From NCBI GenBank assembly GCA_013396915.1, contig VWZL01005199.1, positions 34,422-98,421 of the forward strand: DNA of 64,000 nucleotides. The letters run 5' to 3'. The stretch's first letter is position 1; each line of letters starts with the position of its first letter. Positions 37,276-48,140 of the stretch are shown here, in pieces. A program made the translations under genes and the position numbers. The notes below the pieces were generated by a model. That model did not search any database. It was not told where the DNA came from and worked only from the letters and a program-made list of their open reading frames with translations. Source of the DNA: Stercorarius parasiticus (lineage: Eukaryota; Chordata; Aves; Charadriiformes; Stercorariidae).

Positions 37276-39196
37276 TTCCTCTTCTGCTTTAAAAGGAAAA
37301 CAAAACTTCCAAAAAGCTACAGTTGTCTGTGAAAATAACTCAGCTGTACTCCACATGGAGGCCTGGGAGGAGCTGCTAAGGGTGTGATAGTGCCACTGCC
37401 ACCTGCTCCTTCGGCTGTGCGACAAAGCCTTTCCCACAGCAGAGGGATCCAGGAGGGACAGGGTCACCTCTTGCAAGCCTGGGTAGGGATTTTTCCCTAC
37501 TGACATGGTTGCTTACTGGTTAGGTCTAGGCATGCTGCTCTGGCAGATTTTGTCCCTTTTGGCAGGCAGTTTGCTGACTGCATTGGACACCATGCAATCT
37601 GCAATAGCACTGTGGGATGGTCTTGGGTTACTCTCAGCCCCACCTCCTTGAGGCTTCAGTCTTTTCTTTTTGGCTTTGAATCTACACCTGTATACTTGGC
37701 TTGATCAAAGCTTACACAATAAATTTAATAATAAAGTTAGAAATAGATTGATGTGTTCTGAGTGCAAGTGAATAGTGGTATCGTGCTAAGCTTCTCCAGC
37801 TCTTACTTCTACTCCTAACACTTGTTGGTCTGCAAAATACCAACAGACCTGCTGCACTCTTTGTGTATCCCGTAAGGTAAAGAAGGAAGCTTGGTATATA
37901 AGGAAAATCCCATTGGGCATACTGAAGAAGTTTTCATTTTCTTGAGATGAAAAAGTTGTCCAAAGAGTAAATGAAACATCAGCTAACACTAGCTTTGGCT
38001 AAATATTCACAAACACATTAAAATTATAACAACAGCAAAACCGATCATGCCTAACTATTTTTGTGTTATTTTACTGATTCCTTGAGTGATTATATTTCAA
38101 AATTAATTAAAGAATGAAAAATAACACCAGCGTGATCATTTTTTGTACTGTGTTTGTGTGTGGCTACACGGCAAATTAGGTTAAAAATCACCTAGCTGAG
38201 AACTGAGTTCAGACTTTCTAACCTTCAGCATTGCAGAATTACTAGACCTTGACTGCTACCACAAATCTGAAATTAGCACCTTGCAGGTATGCACGTTTGG
38301 TTAACACTTTAAATTAAGTGCCTCAAATAGGGATTTAATTTAGTTTTAAGAGGAGAGGTATTGTATGCTAATTAAACACCAAATCATTCCTAAAAAGGTA
38401 TTTACTGAGGTTTAACAACTATGTAATAGAAATAGAACATCTATGTAGTTGTTCACCTTACATAAACAGGCTTTTAATAATCAATGGAGATTCAATTAAC
38501 ATAAAAAAGATCCTATGGAACCTCAGTAATTATATATATAAATCAGCATTTAAGACCCTCCATTTAAAGTGCTACTAGCAGTTTAATTTTTTGCTATATG
38601 TATTCAGATTGTATGATTTTACCATTTTTCTCTCCTCCTCTCCTTCCCAGTTACATAACTTCTCATTGCCTCACATCTGCACAGTTTTCCTTTTTCCTCT
38701 GATGTCTTGACAGATTGGTGAACAATATTCTTCTAAAACTACTCTGCTTCTTTTTTGATGACTTTGTTACTGTTTCATTAATACACATTTAAATGACTGT
38801 TTAACGAATCTAATATTTTTTTTCTTCTGTTTACAAAGCAGGTTAGGTAATTGCTGCAGTAGAATGCATAAATCCAAAATGCAAGTTCTAATTCCATGCA
38901 TTCATCAGTATCTCAAAAACTGAACAATAAGACCACTGTCCGTGCATATATTTAACAATATATCACATTTTGGCAATCAGAATCCATCAGCATATTGCAG
39001 TCCAAGGTACTAGAAACACCAACTGTGGTCCCCAAGAAAGGAAATGTTCATGTTCTATTCCAAGATTAAATACATGTATGCAATCAAAGACAGAAAAGTA
39101 TAAAAAACTGGATTTTCATTTTGTTTTAAAACAGAAAGCAAAAATGGGAAAGTCTGGAGCAGAAGTCTGTTCCTTCACATTAGAAATGCATGTCAC

Positions 39197-39225
39197 AGCA
39201 TTTCTGAATTGAGCATTTCTGAATT
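39197..39225 (+). repeat. 15-bp tandem duplication
   Basis: AGCATTTCTGAATTG is followed at once by AGCATTTCTGAATT. Slippage duplication. Confidence 0.85.
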
Positions 39226-39676
39226 ATTAGGTGGAGTTTAACATGAATGTAAGGTAGAATTAGGATTGTTAATGAAATAAAATAAACATCACCACACTTT
39301 TGAAGAGCTTACTTTCTTTATATACTTGATAAACTCTAAGAATATATTAATTCACTGACCTCAGTTGGAAAATTGAGGTTTTGTTCTATGGGTAATTCCT
39401 GAAAACTGGAACTTTGTTTTCTTTCTGAATTTAATCAAAATTCTGCAAATTTGAATTTTATATTTTTTTATGTTACTCCTAAATATTGAATGTGTTAGGT
39501 CTGTCCTACTTGGTCAGTCTCCCTTAACTTCAGAGGTAAACAGGGACTGAAGTGTTAGAGAAGGCCGACTGACAGCTAAAGACCCCTCTGCAAAATATAA
39601 CTGAGAGTTGACTTGGAGATTGGGGGAAGGAAGGCAGGTTGTGGCTCTGTACTCTGCTCTGCTATTACTATCACTG

Positions 39677-39988
39677 GTAGGACATCCCTTGTCCTACTGC
39701 CAGACCTGCAACATCCCTTCACCTATCTGAATATCTTTTCAGACCATATTTGTTATTGCCCATTTCCACCAACCCTTTTGTTTCCTCCTGCCTCATCCCC
39801 AGCACATCGTAGGCTGCACTTCCTTCATATCATGCATGGTCTGTGCCTGCATCCTGTAGGGCGATGAAAAGTGCCCACCAACCCTGTGGCCATCACCCTT
39901 TGTCCCAGGAGCTGCTGGGGAGGCCAACGTGGGCAATGTGGCAATTCCTACATTCAATACTCTGGAGCCAATCTCTAGAGTATTGGCT
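39677..39988. repeat. GC-richer stretch with several inverted repeats
   Basis: Contains GTAGGACA/TGTCCTAC (39677-39684 and 39690-39697, loop TCCCT), CAATACTCT/AGAGTATTG (39955-39963 and 39977-39985) and, overlapping it, AGCCAAT/ATTGGCT (39966-39972 and 39982-39988). The last two are mutually exclusive hairpins sharing bases. Overlapping 67-84-codon frames here have no domain I know. The origin is unknown. Confidence 0.45.
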
Positions 39989-40283
39989 CAAGAGCTTTGT
40001 CCCACTCGAGCTGCTGACATGCGGAGAACCCTTCCACAGGCATTAACATCCCCTCAACACAGGGTCAGTATAGGGAAGTATCGTTTGAGTTGTCCTCTCT
40101 ACTATCAAGTATCTAACTGTAGCATGGAGTGAGGTTTCACCCTTTGCTGATGCTTGCAGAAGAGTGGTAACCTCCATTTAGTTGCCTAACCAGCTCTTTC
40201 TCAGAAAGAACAGAAAGTTCCTACTGTGCAATATTTTTGTGAAATGAGTCATAGGAGATCCCAACTCAGAATTAATTTTTCTC

Positions 40284-40304
40284 ATGGGGGACTTGAACCC
40301 CCAT
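40284..40304 (-). other. tRNA T-arm-like hairpin with B-box match
   Basis: On the minus strand GGGGG-TTCAAGT-CCCCC forms a five-pair stem with a seven-base loop, the exact geometry of a tRNA T-arm, and GGTTCAAGTCC fits the RNA polymerase III B-box consensus. Two more pairs extend the stem. The seven bases after it, ATGAGAA, pair six of seven with TTCTCTT about 50 bases upstream (near 40350 on this strand), as an acceptor stem would. A D-arm with an A-box and an anticodon stem are not convincing. It is best read as a decayed tRNA-derived SINE or tRNA pseudogene, possibly chance. Confidence 0.35.
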
Positions 40305-42960
40305 AAGCAGTATCCTAAGTTTATCTCTCACTACAAACTAAAATAAGAGAATAGAGAGGCTACCAGTCCCTCCCGTCACCATCATTCTATGTTGATTTCG
40401 TGCTGTTTTTTTAACAGATTTGAAGAGTAAACCAAAAATATATTTTGTACACTTTTCCATAATTCATCCACTGCTGGATGCTGCTTTCGTGTCTTGCATA
40501 GAGAATAGTTTTCATCATCTTGGAAGACTACAGGAAAGAACAATGTTCTGCTCTGTATAGATGGCTTTTAAGTGCTGTCTGATATTTAAATAAAAAATAA
40601 TTGTTGAAATGTGAGCGTCAAAAGAGTGAGTGGGAAGACTAATTAATTGCTGCTAGTATACAGACTTTTATGTTGCATGCTGGATGGAAATCTGTGTTGA
40701 ATGAATGAGCAACTTTAGTGAAATGCAATGTCTTTGTGAACCCTTTATCCAGTTCAAGAATGGAGCCCTTATAACAGCTGAGCATTTTCAAGGAGTTTGT
40801 AGTCTATATTAAAATACTGAATGATTTCTCAGTGACCTTGCTCTTTACTGATAAATTTGCGAACATAAGAATTGAAGAAAAAAATGAACATTAAAAAAAT
40901 TGGAAAAGTAAACCAAAATGTAATTTCAATTGAAATAGTGAAAATTGAAATGTGCGTCCTTTTTTTTCACAACGTATCAACTACTTTGATGTAGATTAAG
41001 ATTTCATGAAGCATTTCTCTGTAGAAATGAAGTCATGCAACCTCCTGAGCACTTTACGAAAAAAATCAATACACAACAAACAGGCAGTATATAATTTAGT
41101 GGGGGCCCACACAACATACACAGACCCAACGAAATAAGGAAATGAGCCAGCGTTTAACTATATATAACTGCCAATCCTCCAGCTGAGAACTCAGCCAGTG
41201 ACTGTGCCCCAATAGTTGCGTCAGCCCTAAAATGCTGAATTCAGTTTCTTTCAGAACTTTGTATGAAAGGGGAAAAAAACCTGTCTCTGTGTTGGCATTA
41301 AGGCTGGAAGACAGACTGAAATTAGAATGAAAAAAATCATTTGGAAAACATAACTCCCTTCTCTCTGGTAGCATTGGTTTCTAGAACTTCCTCTGAGTTA
41401 TATGATTTTTAAAGCTCTAAACATCTTCTCCACTTCTGGTTTGTGTCTGGAGATGGAATTTGTAGAGTCAAATCCCACAAGAAAGGCTCTATTTGAAGCA
41501 CTTCCAAACCAATCTGGAAAAAAACATAACTTCAGAGAGTTCAGGATCGCTTTTCATAAACATCAAACATTTTTGTTCTGTTTACTGACAATTTACTGCA
41601 AGTGATTTGAGGTTAAGTCCTCAACGGTAGTATCTTAGGGAAATACCAGCATTAGACTGTATGCAGTATCTTGGGCATCGTGCATGAGGAAACAAGAATA
41701 AGCCCACAGAGGTGCATTTCCATCTTAAGCAATCTGCGACCTCAGTCTGTGGTCAATTAAAACAAATATGTATCTGTTGAATTCATTATTTGCAAGATTC
41801 ATCTTATGTAAGTATATCTGGTTTATATTAAAATAGTTTGGTCCTAAGCTTAGTTGGGGGTTGATATAAAATGCTAAAAATCAAATAATTACAAAAATAA
41901 GCACAGAAAATGTATCTAAACTTAGGAAAAACATCAGAGTTTTTCAAATGGAGTGTGCATGACATTTTTTTCCTATAGACATGAAGGTCGAACACTGCTA
42001 GATTTGCAAAGGATGTCTATATTAGTTGTATATGAACTTCTTCGTGATCTTTAAAACAAAATCATTCTGGAACTACGCTGTACAGATATAGTTTTGTACA
42101 AGAATTTACTGCAACTGAAACAGCTGTCAAGTCCTTTAAAACCTTTGATTCAAGTTGTATGAACACTCCTTTCCTGCTACTGTTCTGTCCTGCTATTGTT
42201 TGTCTTCTAAACACAACATTGAATTTAAGGCTTTGTTGTTCCCTGTGGTGCCAATTTCCTGTTCCTCCTCTTCTCTGTATCATGTGGAACACATGTCTTT
42301 GGGTTACCCCTTAAACTCTTGATTTCATACTTATTTAAAAAGAAGGGACATAAGTCTGTTCATGGTTCTAATCCACCTTAGGATAGTGGAGACCTGAGGG
42401 CACGTGAATTGCCTTTAAAAGGAAGTTTGATTTTCATTTATAGACTTTTTTTTCAGAGCCCCGAAAATTTAGCATAGTTGTTTAAATTCTGCTGGAGCGT
42501 ATCATCTCTTTCCTCCTTTCCATTTTTTTGGATCATTGAATGTAAATTTGTTGATAAATTTAGGTTCTGCCTTATTCATATGGATGGATGTATGTTTATA
42601 TGTATATGTATATAAAATCAGGCAAAAATCGCTCTAACTCACTTTCATGACAGATTCACCAAGCAATGCAGAGTTGCAGCACCTGTTGTCGCACTGTTTT
42701 CAGTACCTGTTTCTACGGCTGTAGCACAAAGTCCTACTGAAAGTACAACTGAAGAAATTCTTGAAAGCAAGATATAGTTACTGAAATAATTGTATAAGGG
42801 CCATACCTTTGTTTCACTAAAATCAATCCAACATTTTTCATTAGCATGCTTAAGCCTAAACTTTTAAAACTTCTGCATGAAGAAAAACTATGTCAAAGGT
42901 GGAAAAAAAAAGTTTTTATATTTAAGTAGTTCATATAACATATGTAGAGATAGGAAATAA

Positions 42961-43212
42961 GAGATTTACAACTACTTGAAAGGACATTGTAGAGAGGTTG
43001 GTGCTGGTCTCTTCTCACAGGTAATTAGCGATAGAACAAGAGGGAATGGCTTCAAGCTGCAACAGGGTAGGTTTAGACTGGACATTAGGAAAAAATTCTT
43101 TACAGAAAGAGTGGTCAGACGCTGGAATAGGCTGCCCAGGGAGGTGGTGGAGTCACCATCCCTGAATGTGTTTAAGAGTCATTTAGATGTGGTGTTAGGG
43201 GATATGGTGTAG
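42961..43212 (+). pseudogene. CR1 ORF2 C-terminal remnant (83 codons, open)
   Basis: One uninterrupted frame from the truncation point to the natural TAG stop at 43210-43212. It contains [27 protein letters not shown] and [16 protein letters not shown], the conserved C-terminal tail that follows the reverse transcriptase domain in CR1 ORF2. The catalytic domains and the start are missing, so it makes no working enzyme. There is no ATG near its beginning; the frame opens only because the element is 5'-truncated. Its lack of stops over 83 codons suggests a fairly recent insertion or an in-frame survivor by chance. Confidence 0.85.
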
Positions 43213-43309
43213 GGGAGAACTTTGTAGAGTAGGGTTGATGGTTGGACTCAATGATCCCAAGGGTCTTTTCCAACCTAAATGATTCTACGATTCTATGATT
43301 CTATGATTT
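42961..43309 (+). mobile_element. CR1 LINE 3' fragment, same family as 15183-15585
   Basis: Covers the last part of ORF2 and the 3' UTR, ending with three octamer units (GATTCTACGATTCTATGATT onwards). Shared words with 15183-15585 include GGTGGTGGAGTCACCATCCC / AGTGGTGGAGTCACCATCCC and TTGATGGTTGGACT. Unlike that copy it keeps the segment from TTGAAAGGACATTG to TCAAGCTGCAACAGG. The 5' end is truncated near 42961. No clear target duplication is visible, as is usual for CR1. Confidence 0.94.
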
Positions 43310-43926
43310 TAATCCATTCCTCTTTTCAGTTTATTGGACATAATTTTATAATCAAATCCACAAATGCGCTCACCATATCATCTCCTGAAGTGCATTTGTT
43401 TCTTCCTTTTTTTTTTCCCGCCCTACCTTCTCAATGAATGTGCCACTCAGGTCAATAAAAACAAGGTAAGACATGCCCTTACTGACTAACCGAGAAACAT
43501 CTTCTTGATCTTATTTTCAGTGCCCACAGTTGCTCTCTAGAACCCTTATTTAAGCACCTGAATTATTTCTCTTTCAAAAGCATGAGGCACCTGTGTCTCT
43601 GAGAGCTCAGCAACAATTTAGCTTCTGCCAAGGCCTCTCTTTGGTCTTACCACTGGCAAGAGAGATCTCTCTGTTGTGTCTGTCTTCATCATGTTTGCAT
43701 AATTAGAAAAGGACCTTAAATACAATTTTTTGGCCACACATTCAAATGCATCACTATACTTCTGGCAAAAGCCAAATTAAATAATAATGTCCATAACTTT
43801 CAGGCTCATATATCCAAGCTTCCAACTCCGCATTGAGATAACTTAATAAAAATAACCAGACTGAAGTGTTATTTCAAAAACAGTGGGAGCTACAGTTCTA
43901 CATATATTTTGAAATCAAGCCAGTAT

Positions 43927-43990
43927 TACTTAGGTGCCTAAATATGGATTTAGAACTCTACCTTTAGGCATCTGAAATCTGTGGCCACAT
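43927..43990. repeat. Short TTAGGTGCC-type repeat remnant
   Basis: ACTTAGGTGCCTAAATATGG followed by ATTTAGAACTCTACC and TTTAGGCATCTGAAATCTG repeats the TTAGG(T/C)(G/A)(C/T)C theme three times in 60 bases. This matches a diverged repeat I recall from turtles and birds ('aggcgcctaaatacggatttaggagcctaactttaggc'). Family name uncertain. Confidence 0.42.
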
Positions 43991-44282
43991 CTATTTTAAA
44001 ACATCCGCTAACATCAGGAGGAGTAATTCATGGTTATTTGAGGTCTGAATTTAAATTTGTCAAGTTTGGGTTTCCCCTTTTTTTCCCCATCTCCCACATT
44101 TGTGTTTAATGTTTCAATCCACCTACCTCAGCCCGTTTTAAAATAATACATGAATTAATGAATAATAGGCAAATTAATGTTAATATCCAAATTTCTGTTT
44201 CTGGGACTAAATATTGTTTCCTCTGATTTTTAAAAGAAGAATTGGGGCTTGGTAAAAATAATGACAAAAAAAGATGGATGCA

Positions 44283-44308
44283 ATTTATTTGTTTATTTAT
44301 TTATTTTT
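44283..44308 (+). repeat. (TTTA)n microsatellite
   Basis: Five TTTA/TTTG units, imperfect. Confidence 0.8.
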
Positions 44309-46279
44309 AGAAAATAGCTTCGTATTTTGTTCAACTTTTGTAATTGAAACTTTCCCTTGGTTGGTGAAGTATTCAGGTTCAATTAAATCTTATATTTTGA
44401 AATGAGTTAAACACTTATTTCCGCTCTTCTGGACAGCAGCCGAGAGAGGTGAGGGTGGGAAGAAAGACCAATGTGTGGGTTAGTTTTTGTATGTCTATGT
44501 GTATGGAGGCTGTAATCCACTTCCAACCTATTGAAGGCTTTCCACAGTAAGGAACAAAATACATGGATTATTTTTTTTCCTGCTGAAAGAAAAAGAATAA
44601 ATCCAGCAGAATTAGATTCTGCATTTTAATGTTTAGAGCATTCACTGTGGGTTGTGAGACTTCACTTCCAGTCATTGCTCCTGGTACATTTTTTGTATAC
44701 TATTTTTGTACACTCTTTTCAGTATAAAACGTGCCAGAACACAGTGAAGTATATGTTGAAAAAGAAACAGATGATCTTGGCTGCTTAGCTGAGAGAAAAG
44801 GTTCTAGGATTTGGCTCACAAATGAGTTAATGCATCTCCCTGAAGCCTTGAGTGAGATGAAGTGCTATCATTAAAATATTCATATTGCCAGTAAGAGATT
44901 TTATTCCAGAATTTTAGTTAATAAAACTCGCTTTAAGAATCTGCAGTTGCCGAATTACTTTGTAATCAAAACCCCCATTTACCTTGTGAAAAAGTCTCCC
45001 TTTTGTGTGTGAATCTTGAGGATGTCCACCCAAGTGTACAGTATTTCCTTCAAGAATGTCTAGAACATATCAGTCAATAGAAGAGAACAAGAATTGCTAC
45101 TTTTCTTTTGATTTCTCCAAAATATCTGCGATCTCAAAATGATTAAGGATCATTGACATTTTTTCAGCACTCCCCCCTCCCTCAAAAAATATTCTACAGA
45201 GTTATTTCATCATATTCTAGGATCAACAATAAAATAGCGATCTGACAGCTAATTTTGCTGATAAAGTTATTATATCTTTAATTATTATGACATGTTCAAA
45301 CAAGATGTCATTAAAATGAACATTTAAATACACTCTTCCTTTCACATGAGTTCTGCCAAATAAAATTGTGTTGAATTGCATGGTTTCAGTCTTGGCAAAA
45401 TTACACAAATGTAATCCAATGTATAGCTTTTTATATCATGTGTTAATTTTTTAAAATGACAGTTAAATAATTAAATTGGAATGTTAACAGCAGAGGTTCT
45501 TTCTTCTGAGAAAATTACATTGCCATTAATCTCGCTTCTTGCTGATGTTTTACCTACAGTGCTATCAGAGTTCTAAAATCCAAAGCTGAGTATGGAATTT
45601 TAATTTTAACTTTGCAAATCTTACAGCAATAAAAATTCAGGATGGTACTCCAAACTTCATCATAATTATGTCACATAACACTGAGATTTTAATAATGCAA
45701 TTTATTTAATGGCTCAGTGAATTCTGTACCAGTGTGGAATAGAGTCATATATGCTGAATACCCAGTACAAACTTTTGCACAGTTCTGTCTGATCTTAAGA
45801 TATTTGCAGCTCTCAGGACCTAGAAAGCTTTTTTTTGTTTTGGTTTTAATTTTAGTTTACAGTAAAGGAAAATATTTTCCATCAGCCCAAATTTACACAG
45901 GGATGATAAATTTTACCTAAGTGATCAATTAGTAAGGACATGAAAATAGAAGACAATCTTTTTAATTTTAGTTTTTGTTCACAAAAAGAGCTTGGCCTTA
46001 CTAAGCTATATGATATATTCTGAGAAACATGCTGCATAGCAGTAAAAATGCTCTGTATAAATATTTACTGGTACAAGATGCTTTTCACTGTGACTGTGTT
46101 TTATAGGCCATGCAGGAATTAGTTCAACCAACAGTGAAATGTCATCACCTCTAGAGTAAAATGTGGCAGTTGTTTAACAATGTACATAAATGATACAAAA
46201 CAGTATACAGTGGATTAAAAGTATTTAAATACTTTATTTAGTTGCAACTGTAAAGAGTATTTAAGTTGGCACTTAAAGA

Positions 46280-46602
46280 CTCAGTTTGGACTTTGTCCAG
46301 GATGCTGCAGTTAACAATTTTAGCTCTTATGAAATGTGCCAGGGGATATCTAATTAGCCCACTTGGTCAGCATCTTAGATTTATGTATTGTGCACAGATA
46401 ATATCTCCAGCAGCATCTTAGTACGGCATTGATTCAGTATGGAGCTAGAATGAAGAATACCACCTACTGAGTGACCAACATCACTTCCTACAACAGCTGG
46501 GTTTTCCTTGGAGGTCTTCCATCCCAATTACACAGCAGGCCCAATCTTGCTTAGTTTATGAGATCTGACAAGATCAAAGCCCAAGGTGGTATAGCTACAG
46601 AC
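46280..46602 (-). mobile_element. 5S-rRNA-derived SINE (SINE3 / AmnSINE-like), ancient
   Basis: On the minus strand the first 110 bases or so (46602 down to about 46490) align by eye with vertebrate 5S rRNA: GCTATACCACCTTGGGC for the 5' end, GATCTTGTCAGATCTCA for the GATCTCGTCTGATCTCG segment, CTAAGCAAGATTGGGCCTG for box A and its flank, and GGGATGGAAGACCTCCAAGG for the box C segment. The next 210 bases are not 5S. They hold a central body and a tail with CCCCTGGCACATTTCATAAG, GTTAACTGCAGCATCCTGG and ACAAAGTCCAAACTG, which resemble the 3' end of known vertebrate SINEs ('atggcacttttcgtaagag...ccggtgtcctggccaaattcc'). A plain 5S pseudogene would lack that tail. Divergence is high, so the element is old and surely inactive. 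The assignment to AmnSINE1 specifically is tentative. Confidence 0.78.
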
Positions 46603-47346
46603 TTATACTGTCTTGTGTATTTCGCTTGCTAGCAAATTTATGTCAAATACATGTATCAAATGATTTCTAGTCAGATGCATTGTTGTGTGTGTGTGAATGT
46701 ATGAAAGAAAGAGAAAAAAGAGAATTATTTCAAAGGTTAAAAAAAAATATAAATATTTGCAACAGTCACAAAACGTCCCTTTGTCTTCTTTATCCTAAAA
46801 GACTCTTTGGCTCTATTCTCTCCTTTTGTCGGCACTGAGGAAATGGGAAGAGAGACCACCTCTATGAAATGTTAGTAAAATTATTTTAATAGACATGCGA
46901 AGTTTCTTTTGATGAGTATGCTTGTGTACGCACTTTAAAAAAACTGTTCAAAGTATCAGGACAGTCAGAAATACAAACCATCTAGGCAGCTTTAACATGT
47001 GTCCTTTTATACATTTGTTTCATAGTGGAATTAATACAGATTGTATTAGTCTTCTAATACACTGCCAAATGAACAGAAGGAAACATTACTCATTTTCCCT
47101 CATAATATCCATCAGAGTGTTGTGCTGTAAGCTAAGTCCATCCGTGCTCTTCCAGGGTGTTTTAGTTTAAAGGGACTGGTGTGGTTGAGGATGTTGTAAC
47201 ATGTGCGCTCATGATTTACTGCATGCACACGCGGTGAATATGCCCAGGCACCACTGGCTAGTGGTGGTCACTTGTATGTCAACCAGCCCTCCACACGAGT
47301 GCATTGTATTAGTCACTAGTAAGACAGTGTGTGAAGCCTAGTGTAA

Positions 47347-47374
47347 GACTAAAACTCTTCTGGGAGTTTTAGTC
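47347..47374. terminator. 11-bp perfect hairpin (not a proven terminator)
   Basis: GACTAAAACTC (47347-47357) and GAGTTTTAGTC (47364-47374) are exact reverse complements around the loop TTCTGG. There is no T-run after it and no gene upstream, so the type label reflects shape only; it is probably incidental. Confidence 0.3.
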
Positions 47375-47559
47375 AGGAGCAGAACAACAGTTGTGCAATA
47401 TTCAGATTTTACGTGTCACCATACCCAAAGGAGAGGTATGCCCTAATGTCAGCCAGGTACTTGACATCACCTTTCTCACAAGGCAAACTCTGACATAAGA
47501 GGAAAGGAGAAGTTTATTTACTACAGTCCACATCCTAAAAATGTGGTTACCAGACTCGT

Positions 47560-48140
47560 CTCAGATTTAAGCCCTTGGCTCCGTGCCGTTTCTTGGCCTC
47601 TAAGGAATCCAGCCATCCATTATTTATCAGAACGTTATTTGCAGTGTTAGGGAATTATTCGCCACCCCCTGACACCATCCCAATGTTTTTACTCATGGCC
47701 TTGGTGGAGCCATCTTCTGTCCAAATGGTAAACAGAATGAGCTAACAATCCCACCCATAATTAAGTAATCGTGTACCAATTATTAACCCACTTTGATAAA
47801 ATATTCCCCTGTGCCCAGGGAGGTAGATCTTGGCCTTCAGTGTGCACCTTCAGCATGTCAAACTCCTCTCCTAACAAGAATATATTGGCGCATGTACTCT
47901 GTGCAAACGTATCTGTGAGAGCAATGCATGCAGCTCATGGGGTCTGGACACAATGGTAACCTGTCATTTCAGGAGGACAGTAGATTTTTGCTGAATAACC
48001 TCTCACGTGGCTGTGATGTTTACCACAACAGACTGAAGCAAACTGCTGGATATAGCAACAATGATGATTTTAGAGGACTATTGAGTAAAGAGATTTTATT
48101 TCCATGGCTGGTGTTTTCCTGATGATAATGAAATGAATAT
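47560..48140. promoter_or_regulatory. Candidate conserved non-coding block
   Basis: Nearly 600 bases of complex, repeat-free DNA with homeobox-type cores (TAATTAAGTAATC at about 47758, CAATTATTAACCC at about 47778), an ATTATTTATC word near 47615 and CATGCAGCTCATG near 47928. Small frames at 47771-47959 and 47928-48122 show no domain. The texture fits a distal enhancer in a gene desert. This is inference. Confidence 0.25.

Larger units (their letters stand above)
25016..42960. other. Intergenic DNA, no gene found
   Basis: The longest element-poor stretch. It is mostly AT-rich, with two GC-richer islands (36.84-37.06 kb and 39.6-40.1 kb) and a pyrimidine-rich, GC-richer patch at 34.2-34.85 kb in which I recognise nothing. 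Frames up to 110 codons (27821-28153) are present; that one spans a palindrome and has no domain. No splice-site pairs joining credible exons were seen. Confidence 0.65.
43310..46279. other. Intergenic DNA, no gene found
   Basis: AT-rich, with a TTTA-type microsatellite at 44283-44308 and a short repeat remnant at 43927-43990, both listed. The rest looks single-copy. No frame here exceeds about 61 codons. Confidence 0.65.

Noticed and set aside
40284..40350. Functional tRNA gene
   Set aside because: Only the T-arm and a weak acceptor stem can be drawn; there is no A-box, D-arm or anticodon stem, so it is reported only as a tRNA-like remnant.
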